64,000 nt of DNA, from assembly GCA_905221605.1 (NCBI GenBank), contig CAJNDS010002312.1, positions 124,001 through 188,000 of the forward strand, given 5' to 3'. Positions 42,826-51,485 of this stretch are shown piece by piece (positions within the stretch are counted from its first letter, which is position 1; every line of letters begins with the position of its first letter). The position numbers and the translations under genes are program-made. This stretch comes from Symbiodinium natans (taxonomy: Eukaryota > Sar > Dinophyceae > Suessiales > Symbiodiniaceae). Below the pieces are notes generated by a model. The model made no database searches. It was not told where the DNA came from and saw only the letters and a program-made list of their open reading frames with translations.

Positions 42826-45615
42826 CCCAGACCCCCCCCCCTGGAGTACAACGCCAACAGACAGCAGCGCGAGAAGTTCAACAAAGAATTTAGGAACGCA
42901 CTATGTCTAGAGGATACTGAGGCTACACCGCCAAAACCTTCGCTTCCAGTAGAAGTCTATACCGATGGTTCAGGCTCGAGAGGTAAATGCACCAGTACAA
43001 CGCCAGCCGGTTGGGGTTTCGTTACGGTAATAAACGGAGTCCCCACGCACAAAGCCAGGGGACCGGTAATTCCGGGTACTTCGCCTTTTTCACTAGGAGC
43101 GGTGGTTGGGAGTAACAATACCGGAGAATTGTCCGCATGGATGGAAGCAGCGTTGTATTTACTGTCGATGGACCCTATCCCTTCCACCGTTACATTCTGC
43201 TTTGACAGTAAGTGGGTGGAAGGCATGGTTACAGGAGCATTTCGCCCGACTAGGCACAAAGCCATGGTCTACTCCGCCAAGCGTATTTATTCCCTATTAA
43301 AGGCCAGAACAACAATCAAATGGACCTGGGTTAAAGGCCACTCAGGACAAGAATACAATGACATGGCGGATGCGCTTGCAGGACAAGCAAAACAAGATGG
43401 TGTACGGATAGGTGGCCGTTCTGAACAACACTTCTACCTTACCCCTACTAACCTCCCTTTGGCAGACGCACAAGCCCCCCTCCCCATCATCAAAAACGCG
43501 CCGGACCGCATCTCACAGGCCCTTTTGACGGCGGCGGAGAACACATTCGATAAACTGCCGGTCAAACCCAGGACGTGCTGGATTACTCCAACACTTGCAG
43601 CGGACATCGAAGCCGTAAAACAGCGCAGATTACATGGAGACCCTCAGGCCACTCAGGAATACAAAAGGCTCAAAACGCAAGCCCGCAAAGTAAAACGCCA
43701 GTGGCTAAGGGATCAGGTTCTGCAATCCCATAATCAGGGGTCGCAAGCGCTTTGGCGGAACCTCCGTAAAATCAAAACGGGATTTAGAGAACGAAAATCC
43801 AGGCTAAAAAAGGAAGGTCGGCCGGTACCTTGGGATAAACAGCACGAGGCGTTTGCAGACCACCTCGCCAATGTACAATGGGGTCCCACCACGGTCACGG
43901 CAGAAGAAAGAGAATTACTACGGGAGTCACCCTCTTTATACGCGCCCTCGGCTACACCGCCCCCGCCCTTCACCCTAATAGAACTTTCGGACGTTATCAA
44001 GCAATTACGAAAGGCTAAAGCGCCTGGTCCAGATAACATTCACAATGAGCTGGTGCTGCTTCTGGACTACATAGGGGAACAACAGCTATTGGAAATGTTC
44101 AACGAATGTTTTAGTAGCGCCACGGTTCCCCAAGAGTGGAAAGAGGCTCTTATCGTTAGTATTTATAAAGGCAAAGGTTCGGATTCTGACCCTGCTAATT
44201 ATAGGCCAATTTCCTTGCTAAATACTTTCTATAAGATCTACGCGGCATTACTTCAAAAAAGATTGGCTAAAGCGCACGATCATCAGCTTCGGAGCACGCA
44301 ATTTGGTTTTAGGGCTAATAGATCCACGCAGCAACCACTGTTCGTCCTACGCAGATTGCAAGACCTAGCGCTGAAAACAGGCTCTCCCTTTCAGCTGCTA
44401 TTCCTCGATTGGAGAATGGCGTTCGACAAAGTTGATCATGATTCTATGATCATAGCTTTGGAGCGCCTTGGAGTACACCGCCAATATGTCGACATTATTA
44501 GAGATCTTTACACCAACCAGACATTCTATACGAGAGGACCCTTCGGGGACACCGCCAAGGCTACACCGCGCACCGGTATTAGGCAAGGTTGCCCCCTAAG
44601 CCCGTATTTATTTATCATGGTTATGACAGTGCTTTTCTCTGATGTAGACCGCAGGCTCCGTATACATGGCACCCCCACTAACTCCTGGTCGGTAGGGAAA
44701 CCAGTATACGATCTAGAATACGCTGATGACACGCTTCTCATTTCGGTTACAAAGCCACAAATGAACGACATACTTAAGGCAATTGAGGTAGAAGCCACCC
44801 TATACGGGATGCTTCTGAACAAAGAAAAAACAGTCTCTCTGGAGTACAACGCCGACGCCCCCCAGGTCCTATACTTTGCTGATGGCTCCCCGGTTCCCAT
44901 AACCACTGACACTAAATATTTAGGCTCCCAGGTTACATGGGACAAGGCCACTAAGCGCGCCATAGAAGCTCGTAAAATCAAGGCGCACATTTCCTACATC
45001 AAACTCCAACATTTCTGGAGGTCACGCATCAATTCTAGAACTAAAACTAGAATCTTCCATGCCATAGTCTTGCCTACTTTACTGTACGGATTGGATACGC
45101 TTACTCTGGAAATTAAGCACCTAAAGACCATAGATGCATGGTACCACAGATATCTTCGTAGAGCACTAGGAGTCAAGGACTCATATTATTCACACATCTC
45201 GAATCGACGGGTATGGACGCTAGCGGGCCGACCCACGCTACCATCCCAAATTCTGACCTCTGCCCAGTTAAAGCAATTGGCAAATACCTTGGCTACACCG
45301 CCCAGCAATCCGGTGCACCATGTAGTCTACTCTCCGGGTTGTAAAGATAGGATCAAATTCACAAAATCTTCACACAGAGGACATCCCCAAAGATATTGGC
45401 TGGAACTCAATACTGAGTATGCATTACCGGTGCTTAAAGAATACATAAGGCTAAACCGCATAAACACGGAGGAGCAAAGGCAAGACTTCTTAGGCCTCAA
45501 ACACCTCCTTAATAGGGACCCCCTCTTCCTGTCTTTCCTGGAATCTGCGCCGACGCGCTGCCCCCGCTTGTTCAAAAGACACGCCAAAGCACTTGCATGC
45601 GCATGGCTGCCATAA
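42826..45615 (+). CDS. LINE polyprotein: RNase HI then reverse transcriptase
   Basis: A 929-codon frame. The first ATG (43,102) falls inside RNase H and would delete its first acidic residue, so translation must start upstream, probably with the endonuclease part. RNase H carries all four acidic residues and the His: VYTDGSG (42,955), NTGELSAW (about 43,120), CFDSKWVEG (about 43,198) and KGHSGQEYNDMADALAG (about 43,336). The RT follows: KAKAPGPDNIHNELV, YKGKGSDSDPANYRPISLLN, FLDWRMAFDKVDH, TGIRQGCPLSPYLF and the catalytic YADD (44,719). The C-terminus has WYHRYLRRALGVKDSYYSHI, usual for LINE proteins, and no zinc knuckle. In families that carry RNase H it normally follows the RT; here it precedes it. 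Confidence 0.92.
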   Translation, partial: PRPPPLEYNANRQQREKFNKEFRNALCLEDTEATPPKPSLPVEVYTDGSGSRGKCTSTTPAGWGFVTVINGVPTHKARGPVIPGTSPFSLGAVVGSNNTGELSAWMEAALYLLSMDPIPSTVTFCFDSKWVEGMVTGAFRPTRHKAMVYSAKRIYSLLKARTTIKWTWVKGHSGQEYNDMADALAGQAKQDGVRIGGRSEQHFYLTPTNLPLADAQAPLPIIKNAPDRISQALLTAAENTFDKLPVKPRTCWITPTLAADIEAVKQRRLHGDPQATQEYKRLKTQARKVKRQWLRDQVLQSHNQGSQALWRNLRKIKTGFRERKSRLKKEGRPVPWDKQHEAFADHLANVQWGPTTVTAEERELLRESPSLYAPSATPPPPFTLIELSDVIKQLRKAKAPGPDNIHNELVLLLDYIGEQQLLEMFNECFSSATVPQEWKEALIVSIYKGKGSDSDPANYRPISLLNTFYKIYAALLQKRLAKAHDHQLRSTQFGFRANRSTQQPLFVLRRLQDLALKTGSPFQLLFLDWRMAFDKVDHDSMIIALERLGVHRQYVDIIRDLYTNQTFYTRGPFGDTAKATPRTGIRQGCPLSPYLFIMVMTVLFSDVDRRLRIHGTPTNSWSVGKPVYDLEYADDTLLISVTKPQMNDILKAIEVEATLYGMLLNKEKTVSLEYNADAPQVLYFADGSPVPITTDTKYLGSQVTWDKATKRAIEARKIKAHISYIKLQHFWRSRINSRTKTRIFHAIVLPTLLYGLDTLTLEIKHLKTIDAWYHRYLRRALGVKDSYYSHISNRRVWTLAGRPTLPSQILTSAQLKQLANTLATPPSNPVHHVVYSPGCKDRIKFTKSSHRGHPQRYWLELNTEYALPVLKEYIRLNRINTEEQRQDFLGLKHLLNRDPLFLSFLESAPTRCPRLFKRHAKALACAWLP

Positions 45616-45620
45616 AAAAA

Positions 45621-45632
45621 AAATACTAAGCC
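45621..45632. repeat. LINE target-site duplication, right copy
   Basis: AAATACTAAGCC directly after the A run that follows the LINE stop codon. Matches 42,385-42,396. Confidence 0.85.
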
Positions 45633-45668
45633 CATGACCTTAAGTTTTCGCTTCGCGCCCGCGTGCAG

Positions 45669-45794
45669 GGGAAGAGTGACGGCGTGAAGGCCAAGTGGTT
45701 CCAGAGCCTTGGACGGCGGTGCGCCCTCGAGCTCCTAGAGACGAAGATTGCAAGACGGAGCCAGAGAGCCCAATGCCCCTTAAATGAGGCATAG
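45669..45794 (+). CDS. Candidate terminal exon of an unidentified gene
   Basis: After acceptor GCGTGCAG a 41-codon frame reads GKSDGVKAKWFQSLGRRCAL, then ELLETKIARRSQRAQCPLNE, and ends in TAG. It has a helical, Lys/Arg- and Leu-rich composition. If real, the LINE sits in the intron or upstream region of this gene. Family unknown. Confidence 0.4.
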   Translation, partial: GKSDGVKAKWFQSLGRRCALELLETKIARRSQRAQCPLNEA

Positions 45795-46439
45795 GCCCTT
45801 AATTTGTTCATAGGGATCCTGAATATACCTTAATGTCTAGTAGGGGGCCTGGATATGATGTGAGGTATATTCCCTTAAAATTGCGGGGTATTGGGCTCTT
45901 TGCGGAGCACTTGGGTCTTCGTTCTGCCTGCTGCCCTCTCAAGCCATGGAGTTGAAGGCTGTTTAGGAGAGTTGTTACGCGAGGCGCAGAGTCAAAGCAC
46001 GGTGGAGCTTCGCTAGGTGGCCTCATTCATGCTCTTTAGGGTTTAGGGGTTTAGGGTTTAGGGTTTAGGGTTTAGGGTTTAGGGTTTAGGGTTTAGGGTA
46101 GACCGTACACACTTTGCATGAGCAGTGTGAGGGAAAGGTGCTGGTATTCACGCATGGCCGAGACTGATAGCGCCATTGGGCCATGGCTGAAGCAGAGCAG
46201 GTCTGCTGAGAGTTGGGTTTAGGGGTTTAGGGTTTAGGGATGTTTAGGGTTTAGGGTTTACAAATTCAGCACCGTTGACGCTACACATATGCAAAGTACA
46301 TAAATGAATGATTATGTATTCTATGCATCTGCAGAATGCACATGCAAAAAGTATATGTACAATAAATGAATAAGAAGTATAAATATGAATGCAATGATAA
46401 GAAATTCAATATAAATATGACATACAAATGTATATGTTA

Positions 46440-46602
46440 ATATATATATATATATATATGTATATATATGTATATATGTATATATGTATATATGCATATA
46501 TGTATATATGTATATATGTATATATGTATATATGTATATATGTATATATGTATATATGTATATATGTATATATGTATATATGTATATATGTATATATGTA
46601 TA
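46440..46602. repeat. (TATATG)n microsatellite, about 20 units
   Basis: Regular ATGTATAT 8-bp repeats preceded by (TA)n. The Tyr/Ile/Met frames on both strands are artefacts. Confidence 0.95.
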
Positions 46603-46728
46603 CAGATGTGTACATCGACGTAAAGCATCATGTCTTATCGGTCCCTTGTGGCCTTCAGGATGATGGCATTGGGGCTACACAAGGAGGACGCTTTCGTCCA
46701 CGCGCCCTTGGGGGGCGGCCTCTCCCTC

Positions 46729-46848
46729 AACCCTAAACCCTCTAAGCCCTAAACCCTAAACCCTAAGCCCTAAACCCTAGACCCTAGACCCTAGACCCTA
46801 AACCCTAAACCCTAAGCCCTAAACCCTAAACCCTAAACTCTAAACCCA
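46729..46848. repeat. CCCTAAA array with CCCTAGA variants
   Basis: About 17 units, four of them CCCTAGA in a row, again a locally amplified variant. Confidence 0.95.
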
Positions 46849-47429
46849 ACCGGGGGGGCGGGCTTTTCCCGCGAGGACACTCCGAAGTGTCGGCCCTTGC
46901 CAAGACGCGTCAGCCTCAGCGTTTGCAGAGCAGCAACAAGCCTGTACTCACTGGTTCTTAGGCGGGAGTACGGGTATTAGGTACTTCGCATCCCCCTATA
47001 TTTATATATATCCCCCTATATACATACCTTCGAAGGCTTTTTACAGAGTTTCTAGTTCCCTCATGTTTGCTAAGAACCGGTAGGTTTATGTTTATGCTGC
47101 TCCGCTCTGGCCAGCGTCGGACCTGCGCATGTTGCAGGGGCATGGGCAATGGGGACTCCTCTCCAAGATGTGCTGTCTGCACCTTAGAGAACGTCGGCCT
47201 CGACTTCTTGTAGCTTAGGGGACCAAGAGTTTGATTTTGCAGCTTAGGTCGTCTTGGATGCTCCACTTGCAAATCCCATCTTCATGTCAGACGCGTCAGC
47301 TGGCCCAGATGCTGATTCCCGAATGCTTCCTTGCTTCTTTAAGCATGAATGCCTTGGAAAGACTTTCTCTTTGCTGAGGCCGAGCTTCTTGCAAAGGTTT
47401 GCCTTCATGTTTACTGAGTGTGGTGATCA

Positions 47430-48975
47430 GCATGATGAAGCAAAACCGCAATGCATGTCATGAGTCATGTGGGTTGTGACCACTGCCTGGTGCTCCACAT
47501 GCATTTGGCACAAGGGACGCTTGAGCAGAGTATGTGGCAGTACGGGCAGGTGGCTAGCAAGCAAGTTCTTAGCTGTTTGGGGCAGATGCACGTAGGCACT
47601 TAACGTCATGGAACGACAGCTCTTGCTGGTTGCTAAAAGATTGGGTTAGCACAAGTTGGTTCAGGGACGTCCGACGTCGCCCAATGTTCCGCCCATGGCA
47701 GATTCTTGTGTGTCCTTGCTCATTTGAGCAATGCTGACAGCGTGAATAAATGGTGACCACATCGCCCAGGCAGTCGCTGCTCTGCCATGCTTGTCCTTGC
47801 GTTGATGCAGCAGGTTGTGAGTAAAACAACTCTCGCTTCGGATAATAGAGTGAAGAGATCCAGGCTCCCGCTGGATGGCTCTGAGTGCCTGGACGCCGCC
47901 AGGAGCCAGGTCGGCCGACGTCTGAGCGAGCCAAGTGGATTCAATCCCCTGTGCCAGGGGTTGCGCCAGCCTCCCGCGCCACCTTTGCTGGTCAAGGAGG
48001 CGTTACAGTGATTTTGGCATCAAGGGGCTTTTAGTCGCTGTGTTGTCCTGTGTGGAGGCTGGGGACATCTCCTGCTGCCTCTCCAGGGATAGATCTGTGG
48101 ACTTGGGGATGGACTCCAGGACCCCGGTCTCTTGGCAGCGGGCATGGCAACCTATGACATGCAGCCTTGTGCAGTGCGTGGCAAACCTTGCGGGAAACTG
48201 CAGCGTTCCCCAGGCTAACGCTGATGAAGCGGTGGAGGACTCCAGATGCGTTTGATAGTATCTTCCTGTTAACTTCCCTGGAGCCGCAGCTGACGCCTGG
48301 ACACACGCACCACCTGTCAGGCTGCACGCCAAGCCTCCGAGAGAGCTCGCCGCACCCGGCAGCAGCCTCAGGGTGGCCTCGCGACATCGCTTGCAGTGTG
48401 AAGAGGGCTGCCCACATCCGGCGCCGTGCGGTGCCATGATGTGCAGTCTCTGCGATCTGCGAGGCTACGAGCTTCACGCCCGCGCACAAAGACAGTGTCA
48501 GCGGCGGAACCACTCGCTCGATCAAGGGCGCAGCGACAAGCGCGCGAGCAACATGCTGACAGTCTTCCAACACCGCAAAGCTCGCTTACCCCACTGAGCA
48601 GCAGCATTTTGGACGACATGCGTACAAGCTTCAAAGATCCAGACTGTGCCGTGGCAGGGAGGGTAACATTTTACAGCCGCTTTGCTAGTAGTGTCGCCAC
48701 GTGCCCGCGAACATTCACGAACCAAGGTGCCTCGGACGGTACCACTCCATCAACTTCACATGTGGGATCTCTGCAGAACAGGCAATGTTGCTTGTTGTCC
48801 ATGCCGATGCTCGATACTAACCGTTGTTTGTCTAGGCCAGTGGCACTGCCGCCACCACCTCCAGACCATGACGCTGGATCGAGTCCGGCCGATGATGCTT
48901 GGTCGTGGAAGTCAATTCCCGCGGGCGGATCCGCTTGCATCACTCCTGCTGCCTGTCTGCTACCAGTGACCAATT
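47430..48975 (-). pseudogene. Possible frameshifted coding relic with Cys/His pairs
   Basis: On the minus strand a series of protein-like segments follow one another in shifting frames. First is KQHCLFCRDPTCEVDGVVPS, then APWFVNVRGHVATLLAKR (48,671-48,800), then KCYPPCHGTVWIFEACTHVV and NAAAQWGKRALRCWKTVSML (48,540-48,680), then a 180-codon frame (48,031-48,573), then LGDVVTIYSRCQHCSNEQGH and TRICHGRNIGRRR (47,640-47,760), and finally LCQMHVEHQAVVTTHMTHDM (47,440-47,510). Repeated CxxC and His suggest a metal-binding protein. The order and shared strand favour one decayed gene about 500 codons long; chance frames are the alternative. Family unknown. Confidence 0.35.
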
Positions 48976-49029
48976 GGGACGAAATCTGCCGTTTCTTCCC
49001 GCCTTGTAGCTCACATACTCGATGAACTT

Positions 49030-49310
49030 GGACTGTTCAGCCAGAAGTGAACAGCAGAGTTCCGCCCTTCGCATGCTCGAGCCGTCTTAGGCTGGAACTG
49101 GAACGATGATGGATTCCCAGACGCCAATACACACCGAGGTCTCTGAGGCATCAGATTTTCAGACGGCGTGGGGAGAGTTTCCGGTTCTATGTGTCAGAAA
49201 GGCAAGCATGCGCTGGCAACCTCCGATCTGCAATATCTTACCACCGCTGCTGCCTGGTAGCAAGCGGCAGTCAGGTGTAGCCTTATTTGTAAAACTATGA
49301 TTATGATGAG
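49030..49310. other. No gene supported
   Basis: Short frames only, leading into the ATT/AGT repeat. Confidence 0.4.
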
Positions 49311-49317
49311 GATGATG

Positions 49318-49800
49318 ATGATGACGATGCTGATGATTAGTATTATTCGTATTATTCGTATTCTTCGTATTCTTGGTATTCTTCGTATTCTTCGTATTCT
49401 TCGTATTATTCGTATTATTCGTATTAATCGTATTATTAGTATTATTAGTATAATTAATATAATTAGTATTATTAGTATTATTAGTATTATTAGTATTATT
49501 AGTATTATTAGTATTATTAGTATTATTAGTATTATTAGTATTATTAGTATTATTAGTATTAGTATTATTTATTAGTTTAATATAATTATTAGTATTATTA
49601 GTATTTTAGTATATTATTGTATTAGTATAGTATATTATTATTAGTATTATTAGTATTATTAGTAGTATTATTAGTATTATTAGTAGTATTAGTAGTATTA
49701 GTATTATTGGTATTATTAGTATTATTAGTATTATTAGTATTATTAGTATTATTAGTATTATTAGTATTATTAGTATTATTAGTATTATTTTTGTTATTAT
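49318..49800. repeat. TTAGTATTA / TTCGTATTA trinucleotide-type array
   Basis: ~480 bp of TAGTATTAT units (9 bp) with an early TTCGTATTC variant block (49,345-49,430) and an AATTAGTATAATTAATAT interruption. Frames of Ile/Ser or Asn/Thr repeats are artefacts. Confidence 0.95.
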
Positions 49801-50820
49801 TCTTGTTATTATTAGAAAACAATAATAATAGTAATAGCAATAAAATTGTATTGTTAGTATTACTTTTACTCTTACGATGAGCATGGCATCCAGCATCCCG
49901 CTGTTTAATTCACGCCGATCAGAGATGAAGGGAAAGAGATGATTGTGGTATGTAGATGTAGCTGAGGCCACCTGTGTGGGCACCCCAGTTTTTCACGCAA
50001 CGCTTGCTCAAGCATGTCTGAATGTTGGCTGTGAAGCTGAATGACATCCGCCCCAAGGTCCTGCGAATTGCGGTTTTGGATTGAGGCCATGGAGGCTGCG
50101 CAGAAGGTGCCTTAATGGGATTTGAGTGACGCCTGGGGTCACTGCCGGTTGCCGATGGGCGCTGCAAGGGAGACTTGCTGCAAGATGCTGTCGGGACCCT
50201 AAATTGGGCATGGCATGCTAGCCGGGTATTCGCAGTAGAGCGTGTGAGTTGTACGGCTTTTGTTAGAGGGAATCGCGTTATTCGTCAGCTCGGCACGATG
50301 GCACCAGAAGCAGGTCCTACTGCAGCGCGCTTGCCTAACTCTGGAAGGTCACTAGCGCGATTCAACTGGGCAGCACGTGTCAGGAAGTGAAGCGTTTGAG
50401 AACCGCAGGCGCGGAGGGAGTCATTCAAAAGCCTTGCGCGAATGAACAACTTCAATTGCCACGCCATGATGACCAGGCCCATAGTGCTGCTATGTGAGCA
50501 AGGGTCAAAAAGTATGGTAAGTACGGTTTTAGCTTGGCAGGACATTTGCATGCTGAAGTGCCAAAAACCCTGTAAAGCGACGGGGAACATCGAAAAGCAA
50601 CGCCCCTTAAACCCTTGTAAAGCGACGGGGAACATTGAAAAGCGTGACCTAGGGCCCGACATCCAGAGTGTTGACGGTCGCTCATGTGGCGTAAGACGAC
50701 GCGTGGTGAATGTTGCGGCGCTAGACCCACGAGACTGTGGTTCAAGGTGTTCAGTTGAGGTGCTTAGGGACAGGCGGGGAGTTCCATTCAAGCCACGACT
50801 CACGCGAAAGTCGCGAAAGT
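49801..50820. other. Unresolved stretch
   Basis: Long frames on both strands at 50,285-51,215 overlap. The + frame (50,442-51,215) contains the duplicated peptide PCKATGNIEK, which comes from the repeat at 50,571-50,643. No family recognised. A + stretch at about 50,830-50,940 (YKEMLQYVSGVPELVSIYGN) may be an exon. Confidence 0.35.
50571..50643. repeat. Spaced 28-bp direct repeat
   Basis: TGTAAAGCGACGGGGAACAT then (C/T)GAAAAGC occurs at 50,571-50,598 and 50,616-50,643, with one mismatch and 17 bp between. Only two copies. Confidence 0.9.
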
Positions 50821-51220
50821 GCTGCAAGGAGATACAAGGAGATGCTTCAATATGTTTCCGGTGTCCCAGAGCTCGTGTCGATTTATGGGAACGTCTGTCG
50901 ACAACAAGGAGGAGGTGCCAAGCTGGAGTTAGGAAGCATCAGTGCCCATGGCTCACAATCACCCAGCAGTTGCGGGACCCGCGCTTTTTCACGGCTCGTG
51001 AGCACGAGAGAGCACACAAAGCTAACTCCTTTTCGTGGGTGAGATTGACATTAAGGCTTGCATTCCATTTTCTTTGGGGGCATTGTCTTCCCGACATCAT
51101 TCGTCCCCCAAGCCCCGAAATCCCAACCCTCTGCCTTAGGTCCCCTAGCTTGAAACTCCTGCCCTTGCCTGCTGCTCTCCGTGGAGCTTTCCTCCGCCCT
51201 GCTCTCAAGCAATAGTGAAG

Positions 51221-51453
51221 TCTTCTTGGCCTGAGTTCCTGTCTGAGGCCAGGTTCTTTGACCCCCGCATGCCAACCAAGCCGCGTCGCTCAGCTCACAA
51301 CGCTTCCAAGGAGCCTGGGCTACCTGCATGCACCGGAGGTCCTAAACAGAACAGAGAGAGTTTTCTCATAATATATGTGTATGTATGTATGTATGTATGT
51401 ATGCATACATATATATATATGTATGTATGTATGTATGTATATATGTATGTATG

Positions 51454-51485
<32 letters not shown>

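Larger units (their letters stand above)
42397..45620 (+). mobile_element. 5'-truncated LINE-type retrotransposon (EN - RNase H - RT)
   Basis: A ~3.2-kb non-LTR element with matching 12-bp target duplications. It starts within the endonuclease domain (5' truncation is typical of target-primed reverse transcription) and ends at the stop codon TAA, which merges straight into the A tail: there is no 3' untranslated region. The insertion point is the last CCCTAAA unit of an array. Base composition and codon use are more A+T-rich than in neighbouring exons. The element is nearly intact from its break point, so insertion is recent. Confidence 0.93.
45795..47240. other. Repeat-rich, no gene supported
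   Basis: TTTAGGG arrays at 46,036-46,098 and 46,218-46,262, a TATATG array (46,440-46,602), and CCCTAAA/CCCTAGA arrays (46,729-46,848). A GGTACC- or CCCCTATATA-like element lies near 46,985-47,030. Confidence 0.55.

Noticed and set aside
43102-45615. LINE protein starting at the ATG at 43,102
   Set aside because: The frame is open far upstream and this ATG would remove the first catalytic Asp (YTDGSG) of RNase H, so it is not the natural start.
46406-46736. Tyr-Met-Ile-Cys repeat proteins on both strands
   Set aside because: Reading of the TATATG microsatellite.
49297-49983. Ile-Ser-Ile and Asn-Thr repeat proteins
   Set aside because: Reading of the TTAGTATTA array.
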